Assembly (NCBI GenBank): GCA_905250025.1
Contig: CAJNOJ010000082.1
Location: 1-64,000, forward strand
Source of the DNA: Adineta ricciae
Taxonomy: Eukaryota; Rotifera; Eurotatoria; Adinetida; Adinetidae
Reading direction: 5' to 3'
DNA length: 64,000 nt
Below, in pieces: positions 12,614 to 23,939 of the stretch. The notes under the pieces were generated by a model. That model made no database searches and was not told where the DNA came from. It worked only from the letters and a program-made list of their open reading frames with translations. Positions within the stretch are counted from its first letter, which is position 1. Each line of letters begins with the position of its first letter. The position numbers and the translations under genes are program-made.

Positions 12614-15578
12614 AAATCCTATCTTGTGTGGTCAAAAAGAACTGATCATCCCATCGATTGAAATCATCAGTCCAACGCGCTCGAATAGCTACGTCGAGTA
12701 ATATTTTGTTTCGAGGAATAGAAGTTAACAAACGAATTTTGTTTTTTTTTGTCAAATAATTCAATATCGCTTCTTTATATGTATTTCATATCGTTCTAAT
12801 GCAACCTTTGTACTTGAATTCCCTTTCAAACTATCAGTATATCATACACAGTGAATGTCCATCATGGTGAGTCAAATGCGAAGAAAGAAACGAGAGATTC
12901 TCAAGATCTGAACAAGTGTGTATGACAATTGATTGACTTCTAGTTCGAATTCTTCTCTCAAATTGTGTCCCTATTATTTCTTTGTAACATGAAATATTTC
13001 CTATGTCACTGCTTGCCTTTCTCTAATGCTTTTACTCTATTTAATCTTCAATACTTTCTTTTTTTTTCCTCGTGTTCCTTTTCTATTTAATTAATTCATA
13101 GTTGTTAAAACAATAATGAAGAAAAATACAGTCTAGTTCTATTACAAACCAAACTATCATCTGAAATCTCAGCAGGAAGCTCAAGAAGTTCTTTCCAATT
13201 GTATCAATAGAAAATTTATTCATTCGAACAAATATTGATGATATGTATATATTTGATTGATGCGTCGTTTTTATAGATTTTCATCTGCAAGAGTATTCTT
13301 TTTCATATTGTTTTATCATATCGGATAATAAACAGCGGCTTTCTGGATCACTGATTTCGACTTGTTTTGCATTCGGTCTGAGGTGATATATCCTTCAGAA
13401 GTGAATTCTGTTCTTTCAATTATTAGAATCAAAATCAAAATAGAATGAACCGTCGGAGCGTTGCGATTCTAAATTGCAATGCAAATAGGCAAATCTGTCA
13501 AATAGTCGACACATATTGACCGAACACACGTTAACATCCCATGATCAAATGTCATAACAGTAAAAATATTTTTTTCCAAATCGATGATTCGATAAATTAC
13601 CGTATTTGTCAATAATCTACGATATCAAGCACAATTCGTTTATCCAGTAGTTTCGTTTTTTTCCTTCTAATGATTAATAACAACGATTCGCTTAGAATCG
13701 ATAGGTACTCAAAAATATATATATGATATACGCTGCATCGTAATGAATAACAGAGAAGGGAAGGTTTATACACATGCATATATTACACCTATATGTAAAG
13801 CACGTCTTATGATACACATATATATATATATACATCCAAACAAAGTAAGAAAAATAAGTGATAATATGTATACTTGCTTGAAAATAAATTCGGTTCTTTC
13901 TGTGTTTTTCTTCGTTGGATGTCTTTTATTTGGTGTATACTATTAGGAATGATGATTTTGTAGATTTCTTTTTATACATATATATCTCGATTTATTCATT
14001 CAAATATTGGAAAATGTCATTGTTATTTCGATGATTCCTTTATCTCGAACAGCCATTTACTATTTCGTCTATATATATATACATATCGTTTTTTTTTCTT
14101 CTTCTCTTTCCATTTTCTTTCTTTGAATATAAAGTAACGCATCGAATTCGGTCTTCCGATAGTCGATGGAAGAATGATATGATGATACAATGAAACGAAG
14201 AAGAACCATCATACAACTCTATTCATCTTCCTTCTTCTTTTGCGTTGATTCAACTAAAGAAATGAAGGTAGATCGATGTTTGATAGTGATAAATAACGTA
14301 TGTTGTCATTTATTGAATAACAACTAGACAACACGAAGGAAAAAAAAGAGAACGAGATACGTTAATCATTAATATCTTATTTTTCAATTAAAACTCTCAT
14401 GTCTTCGTTCGATTTCGTTTTTCCCAACGATTTATCCATTTAGTTTATCGAACAGTTCTGATCAATCGTCAACGTGAAGATCAGGTTTTGTTTTATCACT
14501 CTACCCGAGGTGAGTTATCTGCTGGAATTTCGACAAGTCTAAAAGTCGGATTGTCGAACGCGGAAGAAGAGAATCAACAATGATGATTGTTTGATGAATT
14601 CTTCTTTTTTGCTCGACCAGTTTGTATCCGTCTTCTCTGATACGGATTTGCTCGTCAATGTTCATTCAGTTCTTTGCGTTTTCCTCTTCTTTCCTATTCA
14701 TTCTGCGTTTGGATCACGAGATAGAGATATAGATAGATACAGAAAGAGAGAGAGAGAAAAAAACCGAAAGACTCGTCATGATAATTCAAACCAACGTTAG
14801 ACACATACTCATCTAGACGTTCTTATGCGCATAAAGAAATCCGAGACTGGCAAGACGACTAATAAGAGTATTCTCATATTCTCCAAAAAAATAGATACAG
14901 ATTGAACGTTTATATGAGAGTATCGTGAATGATATGGAAAAGGCTTTTTCTGTTTTCTCTATTCCGCTTTTTCTTCTTCTTCTGTTCCTTTTACTTGGCT
15001 TCTATCATTTTCTTTTTTTTAGTGAACGTGTCTTGATTATTTTGCGGAGGATTTTGCCGCTTTCTCTAACCATCGTGTCTTCATTTTTTTATACTGCCTC
15101 AAGGCAACCAAATATCTTTCTACTTATCTACTTTGAAGAGAATTATTTGTTCTTTTTCCAATCATGTTCCACTGATACAATTCTTTTTGAAGAAGAAAAC
15201 TTCGCCGTTATCTTTCGTATCATCGGGTTAGAAATGATGCATGAATTCAACTGTTGCATTTATGTGTGACAAGAATTATTAAGTAATGCCTTGCTAATCA
15301 GAAGTTTGAACTAGAAGAACTGTATATGTGTGCGTACATATTCGAATCTTTCCTTTCTTCTTTCGTGTTCTTTATACATTCAAACAAATCAAGTCGATTC
15401 GGACTTTCAGTTTCTTACGTGTATAAAGTATTCGATAGTGAATAAGTAAACTTTTCTTTTCTTTTCTCCATTCACTCATATTTCATTTTTTAGAAGACCG
15501 TTTTTTTTTCTTCTTCTTTTCTTCTGCTTCTTCTTCTTCGTCTTCTTTTTTTTCCTTATAGAAATAGAAATCGACAAG
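12614..15578. other. Non-coding spacer, 3 kb
   Basis: No gene is supportable. It holds the 3' UTR of the zinc transporter and the 5' region of the next plus-strand gene. There are AT dinucleotide stretches near 13720, 13820, 13980 and 14070, and strongly T/C-rich DNA at 14940-15000 and 15450-15560. The last pyrimidine tract ends in TTATAG at 15561, 17 nt before the next ATG, and looks like a splice acceptor. Confidence 0.6.
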
Positions 15579-17538
15579 ATGTTGATGCCATCTCAGTCAC
15601 CATCATCGACGATCACTATTCAAACATTACCTTCAGATCAGCAACAGCAAGAATACGTCGATACATTAAATAATCAAAAGAATACGACAGTTATTAAATT
15701 TCGACGAGAGAAATCGATGGAATTTGATCAAGATTCAAAATTTACGTCGCGTATCAATGATGATATCAATAACAACTGTTCAAATTTTGCTACAACAGAT
15801 GAATCAATGAAATCAGTATCAAACCCATCAACGCCTATATCCAGCACAGATGATGATCGACCTTTATCATCAATTCAAGTACCACCATCGTCAGGTAACG
15901 CATCTCATTCAACAAATTTCACAGTCCTTTCTCTGTTATCTTCAGTATATAACATGGAAGTGGAGAAAACCTCAGTAGTTCCACCATCCACTCGTCGATC
16001 AGTTCGAACATCCTCGTCAGCAGCACATAAATCTGTCCATGATAATGGTCACCTTTCTTCATTGAATCTAGTTGATCCTGATCCAAATGTATTTCTTATT
16101 TCATCTGATACGAATTCTCACAATACCATTCGAAAGACGAAACATGATGTCAAACGCTTTGTGATGTATATAGATGAACGATTCGGTGAGCAAAAACCTA
16201 TACAAACACTGCCAGCAGAATCACTTTGTCGATACTTAAAACATTATTTCGAAAATACGAAAAAGTTCGATGGAACCCAATATGAACCGGACACATTGAG
16301 AAGTTTTTTATTAAGTGTTGAACGATACTTGAAAAGTAAAAAATATGAGTATAATCTCATGGAATCGCCATTGTTTCAATCATGTCGACAAATTATCATC
16401 AATAAACGTGAGCAATGGAAAAAACTAGGCGGTGGAAATCATTCCACCAACCATCATCAGCCACAATCGAAATCGTTCTTATCATCGGTTAATCTCAAAA
16501 CTCTACCAGTTTTTGATCGAACCAAACCCGATAATTTACTATTAGAAATGTATGTACATATCACAAAACTTTATCAAGATAAAATTCTACCACTGGGACA
16601 ATTACTTTGGGGTGATATCACTTTGGTCGATGAACAATATCTCGTATGTCAGCAGCAGAGACCAGAAAGTCAAACCACGCGATTGTATGCTACACCGAGT
16701 CAACCCTCGACATGTCCAGTTCAAGCATATCGTCTCTATGCTACTCATCGACCACCACAATGCAATACCTCCCGATCACCTTTCTTTCTTACTCCCCGTG
16801 CGTCTAGTGCACATCATATTTGGTAACAAAATCCTCTCATTATCGAACTAATTCCATTAGTGTTTTCTCTTTGCATATAGGTACAAAACAACAGGAGTAG
16901 GTAAAAATCTTGAGCAAGTACTTCAAAATGCTCTTCAACGTATTATTCTTCCAAAACAATTATCTCCGATCTCAACTTTGAAATCAAATGAACATTCATC
17001 TTCTACATCTATTTCGAATGATTTATTATCACCAACGTCGATTCTCAACGGGAAACGAAACGAATCACGAATCTCATCGTCCAGTTTATTAACAGCAACT
17101 AAACGACTTCATTCCTCGCCAACTTTAGTTCAACCTCTTAACCTTTCCGTCACGTTCTGTACAAATCCCATAGAAGATGATAGTGGAACAGCATCGTCAT
17201 CACCCTCAAATTCGTTATCAAATGATCTTACATCATCATCACCGTCCTGTTCAGTACTCAAAACGTCCTCGTGGCCATCGATAACTAATCCGATGTGGGA
17301 TGAAAGTGTCACTGATATTCTGTTAACAGTTGCGAAACAACGCGATGCGCGGATAGTGAAAATCAATATCCTTCGCACCTACTTGGAAGAAAAATTAGGT
17401 GTAGTGGAATTTCTATGTCTTTATCGTGGCTTTAAATCAGAACCAAAATTGACATTTCATGGGACACCATGGGAACATTATCAACGTTTTTTACCTGTTC
17501 TTTTTACATTACTTACTCTTGACAATACGACTGTTTAA
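15579..17538 (+). CDS. Protein with QRICH1/ZMYM-type (DUF3504, Crypton-derived) domain
   Basis: Two exons, 15579-16822 and 16881-17538, join within a Trp codon to give 633 aa. The first 180 residues are Ser/Thr/Gln-rich and disordered. Residues about 185-290 carry TKHDVKRFVMYIDERFGEQ, then LPAESLCRYLKHYF and YEPDTLRSFLLSVERYL. This is the pattern of the domain shared by QRICH1, ZMYM2/3/4 and KCTD1 relatives, which is derived from Crypton tyrosine recombinases. The second half of that domain spans the intron and ends WYKTTGVGKNLEQVLQ, like the conserved W-x-x-x-x-x-GKN element of the family. A Ser-rich linker follows. The last 75 residues (TYLEEKLGVVEFLCLYRGF, then FLPVLFTLLTLD) faintly recall the C-terminal segment of NEK kinases. 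A role in transcription or chromatin is inference from QRICH1 and ZMYM proteins. Confidence 0.8.
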
Positions 17539-18645
17539 GCAATGTCGTTGCCGTTTTTTTTCCTATTCCTCGTTTCTTTCTTTTTTGTTTGTTTTTATCA
17601 ATCATAAATTTTAATTTGTTTGTTTGTATATCTCGAATATGTCACGAAGAGAAAAGCTAATTTTCAACAGTTTTGTTTATATACGCCATGGGTTCCTTTT
17701 TTTTTCTCCTTTCTTTTAGTACGTAATTATTCATCGGATATCTTAGCAACAAGCCGAAAGAAAAATCGATCGGAATATGACAAAGAAGAAAGTCGTCATC
17801 GAGCAGCGTATCTTTTACGAAATAGACATCGAGTTTCTAGGTATTCAAGGTTAAATAATGTTTCTGTCATTGTATGATATTTCTATATCCATCAAAAACC
17901 AATCAACATCGTTTATTTTCGTATTCAAGCTGCTAAACAAAAACTCCATACATGGAAATCGCTTTTCTTCTTCTTAACAGATGTCAATCATTTCCTGTAC
18001 GACGAACAATGAGGAATTCCTTGCGCTGATATCAGCCATCGTCATTCGGATTTCATAAAATATTCGATGAATTAATGACAACTGGTTTAGTTTAGTTTTT
18101 TTTTACCAAATCAGAACAACAAAATGCGCGGATAAGACAGAAAAAAAGCCCACATGTCCTAACCATTGTCGTCATACATACAAAATAGAAAACACGTCAA
18201 AGAATAGCATTGAACCAAAAAAAAGAGAAAAACAAACATGTTAGTCTTTTTTACATCTAATATAAAGGGAAAAATCGACTCGATCAGATCTAACTGAAAA
18301 CAAGATGAACATCGCACATGAATTTGTTCAATCTTGCATTGTTTACACACATACACACTGTACAATGTAAAAGAAACGAACATCATCATCGTACAAGTGA
18401 TTTTGTCATCGTCACTGGATGGCCAACGTTAGCGCGGATAGGTGTATCGCGCACAGATTCCATTCTAAACAGAGAGAAAGAATTTTTCAATGATCAGGAT
18501 ATAATAATTTCATCTAAGAGAACAACACCGAGAGGTCACACGATTCTGTTCGTAGTTTTTGTTAGTTTATACAAACAAAACAGTGAACTAATTTCTTTTC
18601 GGTTATTTTCATCTATTAGAACTATACAAAATCAATTGATATGAC
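17539..18645. other. Non-coding spacer between convergent genes
   Basis: This 1.1-kb stretch lies between the stop codons of a plus-strand and a minus-strand gene and should hold both 3' UTRs. It has T-rich and A-rich simple sequence (17555-17600, 18100-18240). Short open frames here have no domain or splice support. Confidence 0.6.
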
Positions 18646-21600
18646 TCACGAGGAAGCACTAAAAATGGTAGGTTTTGTTTTCATCAGTTTGGAAAGACTG
18701 AAAATCGTTTTCATTTACCTTGAACAGTCATAACTTGAGAGAGAATTCGTTGATTGATTCTTCGCTTTTTGTTTTGATTTTCGTCGTTGCAAAAATGAAA
18801 GTTTCTTGGATGTTGGAACCGATGTTGATAAATGACTACGATTATCACTAACATAGTTGTGCGTGCCTAAAAATCAAACAGTACTGCTCGTTTAAGTTCA
18901 GAGAGAAAGTCCATATTAAGTCACCATTCTCGAATTCACCCATAGCATCAGCTCTGGCTGCCATCGCTTTCTTCTTTGAACTCGAACGAAACAGATTTCT
19001 GAATGATTGGGATATTGAACGACTACGACGGATTGGTGTTGACTCCATTGTATTCGACAGAAAATATTCTAAAATATCAAAGAAAAGTTTATTCGACGTA
19101 TGTAAAAAAGAATAGAATTGTCAGCGAATTAGTAATGCTATTCCTTTAACCACGTCAACATGCTTAATAGTATGTTAAGCATGCATTGAGACATACCGGG
19201 ATATGGTCCTGGTAGAGCTGTAGAAAGTTATGTATGATTTCGTGTGATGAAAGATGAGAAAAATCGAGAAAAACACTCTATCTTACCAGATGACAAACTG
19301 TGCGATGTTAAATTTGTCGGCGGTGATTGCAGAGGAGTGTTTAAATGTGTGATGCTGCTTGTTTGAGAGCCCATACTCGTATCATACTTGTTCTTGTTAT
19401 GTTTTCGTCGAGGTAATGTTAAATGCTTCAGAGAACTCATAAATGACTTGGACTTTTGTGGTTTATCACCTGTAAGGCCAGCGCCATCTCGAGGTGTTAA
19501 CGGCGTCGATGGGGAATACGGGCTCGCACCAGTGGTTCGAGGAATTGTTGATGCATAATCACGTTCCTAAAACGAATATTTATGTAAATACAATGTCACT
19601 ATGTTGAATACTTTGTAAATCTCGATAAGACATGTATGTCAGATAATCCGATGTCTCTACTCGACCAAGGTCTTACAGCTTGATACTATTTTTACTAAGG
19701 ATATGTCTGACAAAGTCGTTGACATATGCGTCATCATGTTTGTCCTTCGTTTAATGCATTGTATTTCGTTTTAATGTCGAATGATTCGATCATTTGAGTC
19801 CTTTCGCTTAATTTTGCCTACTACTCGACTGTGTGTCTGTTCATTATCATTCATCAAAACATTCGTGAGTCAATGTAGGTCGGTAGCGTGTCTTTTTATT
19901 TATCGAACTTACGTCATCGTATATAGTCGAAGATAGACCATAGTGTTTTGGTAAACTTCCAACATCGTACGATGACGTTAAGAAATCATTCGATGTTGAT
20001 TGTTGAAATTGATGAGGATATTCTTGATCAATTCGATTTCCTTCTAAAAGGAGAAAGTCGGCCGATTAGATTTGATTCGTAAAGGCAAAAATCATCGAGT
20101 AAAGCAGAATTACACAACAAATGTTATCTACCTCGGTCATTAAATGTCCAATTTTGACTGTCAGTTAGACTTTCGACATCGTAGCCATTACTAGCTGTGA
20201 TTAATTAATAGAAAAAAAAGAGAGAAATGTACAACGTTATTGATTACAATTAATCAACGAAAAAGAAAGCTACATGCAAGTACGAAAGAGCAATAAATAA
20301 TATGACTCTTACCAGCTAATGCATCTTCTTCAGATAATGTTGAGAACTAGAATAAAGCAGAGAAGTTTGGGTTTATTGAAAAATAACCATTCAAGTATGA
20401 GAAGTTTCAGAGAGATATCTATATTTATAAATATACAGATTACAGAAGCTATGACAAGAAAAATTTGCGTAGATGTCCTCGAGCTTTTAACCGATCACGT
20501 AATCGACTAGCAAAATCTGGCTGTTGCCAATCATTTGTTGTCGAGGATGTCAGTGAACTGGTATTAGATTTTTGTCCTACTAAAGGCGATGCTCCTAATG
20601 ACGACGACTTCACATTTGCCAAGGATCGATGACCATGGTGTCTGACACTCGAGTTTATTAAATTTGTTTCGAAAAGCGATAGAGATGTTTGCGTCATATA
20701 GGATGGTGTTTGAACAACAAAACCTGTCGATTCTTTTGGTATCAGTTGTACAATAGGAACTGGGCTTAGTTCGACCGATCGTTTTGCTGTTAAAGGAGAT
20801 CGTTGAAATGACAAAGGTAAACTCGATGTTTCTGGTTGAGCTGTCGGTGATGGCGATGGAGGTGGTGTTTCTTCCTCTAACGATACTGATATCACTGGTA
20901 GTATAGATGTTGTTGGTTTAGTTAAATCTGAACAAGAATTCGATTTGATTGGCTTCAATGTTGGTAATGGTGGATGATGCTGCCGTTGATTATTTCGAAT
21001 GTGTTCATTTTTCGAACGTATACTGGGACTTGTACAGAGATCGATCAGAATTCGATTTAAATTCGCTTCGCTCCGGCTTCGAACCATGGGAAAAGTATGA
21101 CTTGCTTACTTATTAGTCACTGGTATACTCCAAAAGCAGCAAATGTTAACTTATTTGCACATTTCTCATGCACCGTAATTTTTATATGAAACGTTCGAAA
21201 TGACGAAGAGCGTAGTAAATGAGATGAAGAAAAAAAGCAAAATATGGTAGGTGTATCGCAAGAAGAAATACAAAAAGTGACGGATAAAATAGAGAAAAAG
21301 AAAGGAGAAACGATGTGTCAAGTCTATCGAATACAAAACCTTATCATTAAAGTTGATCTTGCTTTTTCAAACTATCATTGCTTCACTCCGCCTTTTCTTA
21401 CCTAAGAAAGAGCGAATCTTTCTACGAAGTGCATCGAATAAGCCAGGTAAAATCCTTACGTACGACTATCAATCTTTTGTTTCATACGCAAATAATCGAG
21501 GTATCGACTTAGAAAATTTATTTACCTCAAGCCGAATAATGGATTCGGGATGTTGTGGGCTGAATTGAACATCTTGCTTGTAAATCGTATTCTGAACATA

Positions 21601-23403
21601 GGAGAACGGTATCAAAACATCCGCATGAACTGTGTCGACTAGAGAAGAGAAATAAAACGCGATATTTAAGGAAGAAATCGACAAATCACGAACCGTAGTT
21701 ATTGCCTGTTCGCTTAATTGCTTGTTTTCGATCGATGATTTGTAAATGTATTTGATTACTTTTATCATCACATTCGAAAAGAAAACGTTCATCCCAAAAG
21801 CTTGAAAAGATGAAAAAGAACATTCCAGAGAAAAATGTGTCATGTAGAACATACGGATTGAGACCATTGTTAGCTATACTTGTTTTCTGAACTTGTTGAG
21901 GATGATTTAACTCGAGAATACAATAAGGTTGCTCAACATCTATTCGAAAAGAAACAGAAAATACGTGAAATAGCAACAAAAGCCATAAATTTACCATGTA
22001 GTTTCACTGCTTTGACAATACGAACAAGTAGTCTTTTCGATTCTTTGTTGATCAATGAATCACTTGTATATGAAGGTGGATGTGTACTATTGATTAATAC
22101 AGTGGGTATAGAGTCATTTGGCTGATATTTAGCTGAGTTTAATTGAGGAGAACGAGACGTAGTTGTTTGAATAGATGATGTGGTAAGTTGTGCAGAAGAT
22201 GTCGACTAGAGTAACGCAAGATTACATCGACATCGAGCGTACGAAAGAGAATTTCTTACCGGTTTAGTTGCTCCCGAAGGAGATATTGTTGAAGAATTGT
22301 AAAGATGAGTTGCATTCGGAGCTTCTTGAGCATCAGAAAGACGAAACGAACATCGAACAACAGTTCGACTGATTGTCTCGTCTAATAATTTAACAAGATT
22401 TTGTTTGTCACTTTCCGATAAAGCCTAAAAAACAACAATCGTCAAGCTATGAAATCTCTTCGTTTGATCATACATGATTCGAATCAATAATGTTAACAGG
22501 GTAAATGTGAAGTTGTTGAAGATTAGCTTCAATTGAATACTGATTGGTATTAACAACTAATAAAATATAAATTTGACCAGATAATTTCTGTGTTTCCACC
22601 GAGAAATGTTGTTCTCTGAATGTATGGACCATATTCAAAGTCAAATGATCAATATCGAGCACTGCATTGATGATCTTCGAAGAGAATAAACAACGAAATT
22701 TCATTTGATACCGATCTCAAAAGCTAAAATATCTAATTACGATCTTTTCAGCAGTTGTTTCAGTAGTTCTGTTATTATTATTTTGAGAAACATTATGAAT
22801 TTTCGCATTAGCAAATTGCAGAGTTTCCACGCTGAGTCGGTCCTAATAATAATAAAAACATGTTTGTCTCAATTGGCTTTGTCAGTTAATTTGCTTAAGG
22901 ACACGCATCAATATGGTATACAGATGAAAAAATAGCGCTGCTACTTGATAATCAAATGTTTTCAGATGGAAAAGATACTTTACCTTTCGATTAAAGAGTT
23001 CTTGATTGATTGCGCGAAGGAATTCTTGCGAAAATTTCTCTCGGATGTGACTTTTACGGTTTAGTAAGATATTCAACAACGATGGCGTTGTTTTTTGTAA
23101 AAATTTGTTTCTTATTCTTGTGAATAATACTTGCCAATAAGAATAAGCGAAACGAAAATAAGTACGAAGAAGTTTTACTAAACGCTGATAATCGACAACA
23201 ATTAAATAGATTATTGTCAAGAGAATAAGAGACAAAAGAACAGTTAGATAAAGGTAACGTTGGTGTGACTTATCCGTAGGAAAAGCAAATTGGGAACGAA
23301 AGCTCTGATAATAAATCGATAGATTTTGAACTAATTGATGAAAATTATCACGTTGTCGTTCAATGAACGCATCGATGACTTCTTGACGGTTGTCTGCAGA
23401 CAT
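18646..23403 (-). CDS. C2CD2/C2CD2L (TMEM24)-like SMP and C2 domain protein
   Basis: Exons read from 23403: 23403-22984, 22842-22741, 22674-22474, 22424-22260, 22205-21995, 21939-21855, 21800-21694, 21638-21526, 21465-21402, about 21104-20452, 20346-20313, 20194-20132, 20043-19913, 19566-19287, 19217-19197 (21 nt), 19068-18925, 18866-18719 and 18658-18646. The N-terminus has a membrane helix (YLTVLLSLILLTIIYLIVV), then a region at the SMP position (KFSQEFLRAINQELFNRK onward). A C2 domain follows: LLVRIVKAVKLHDVEQPYC, GLNPFWDERFLFECDD, VHADVLIPFSYV. The tail is long, Ser-rich and basic (MESTPIRRSRSISQSFRNLF, LPRRKHNKNK). This order matches TMEM24/C2CD2, which moves phosphatidylinositol at ER-plasma membrane contacts. 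No phase-compatible canonical donor was found between the exon ending near 20452, where TAG follows, and the exon at 20346. The tail from 20346 down may be an isoform or a separate unit. Confidence 0.68.
19159..19183. repeat. Perfect 9-bp inverted repeat
   Basis: CATGCTTAA and its exact reverse complement TTAAGCATG are separated by 7 nt. The element lies in an intron of the C2CD2-like gene, between the 21-nt exon and the exon at 19068. It could fold as a hairpin in RNA, or may be chance. Confidence 0.6.
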
Positions 23404-23939
23404 GATGATTTACTTCAGTAGGATCTCTTCTGTTGTTTCATACGCCATACACTTGGTAAAAGAAACTCAATCATCATCATCATCATCAGCATCGAGCTGT
23501 CGACGATCGGCATTTTTCCTCATCTTTCCAAGTGTTTTACTGCGTATTTTGTCGTTAAGGATATGGAAAGCAACAGAAGAAAAAGGAGAAGAGAGAGAGA
23601 GAGCAAAGGAAGAGAAAATCTCCTGCGATATTATGCGTAGATAATGCTCCGAGGAAACAAACAAACGCTCGAACCTAGAACATATAAATCACATATAGGA
23701 TAAAGAATCGTTTTTCTCCCTCTCTTTCTTTATCGTTCTCATCATCTGGCCAAAAGGAATCCGTCAAGACGTCATTGATGGCAAACAAACAAACAAACAA
23801 GCAACCAACCTACGAGACAACATGGAAAAGAAACGAGAGAACAGCTTTGTTGATAGTCAATGAAGTCAATCGCTATGCTTTTCTGAGAAACGAGAAATAC
23901 TATATAACGTCAAGGTTAATATTGACTAGAAAAAGAAGG
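23404..23939. other. Short spacer between two tandem minus-strand genes
   Basis: A 536-bp interval between the stop of the LEA-like membrane protein and the start of the C2CD2-like gene. It has AAAC repeats near 23785-23800 and purine-rich stretches. No gene is seen. Confidence 0.55.

Noticed and set aside
13720-14090. Possible mobile element in the AT-dinucleotide-rich spacer
   Set aside because: Only simple AT and TATATA runs were seen; no terminal repeats, target duplications or transposase-like frame.
14925-15269. 114-aa hydrophobic frame in the 12.6-15.6 kb spacer
   Set aside because: Phe/Leu-rich because the DNA is T/C-rich. It has no motif, no clear splice partner and untypical composition.
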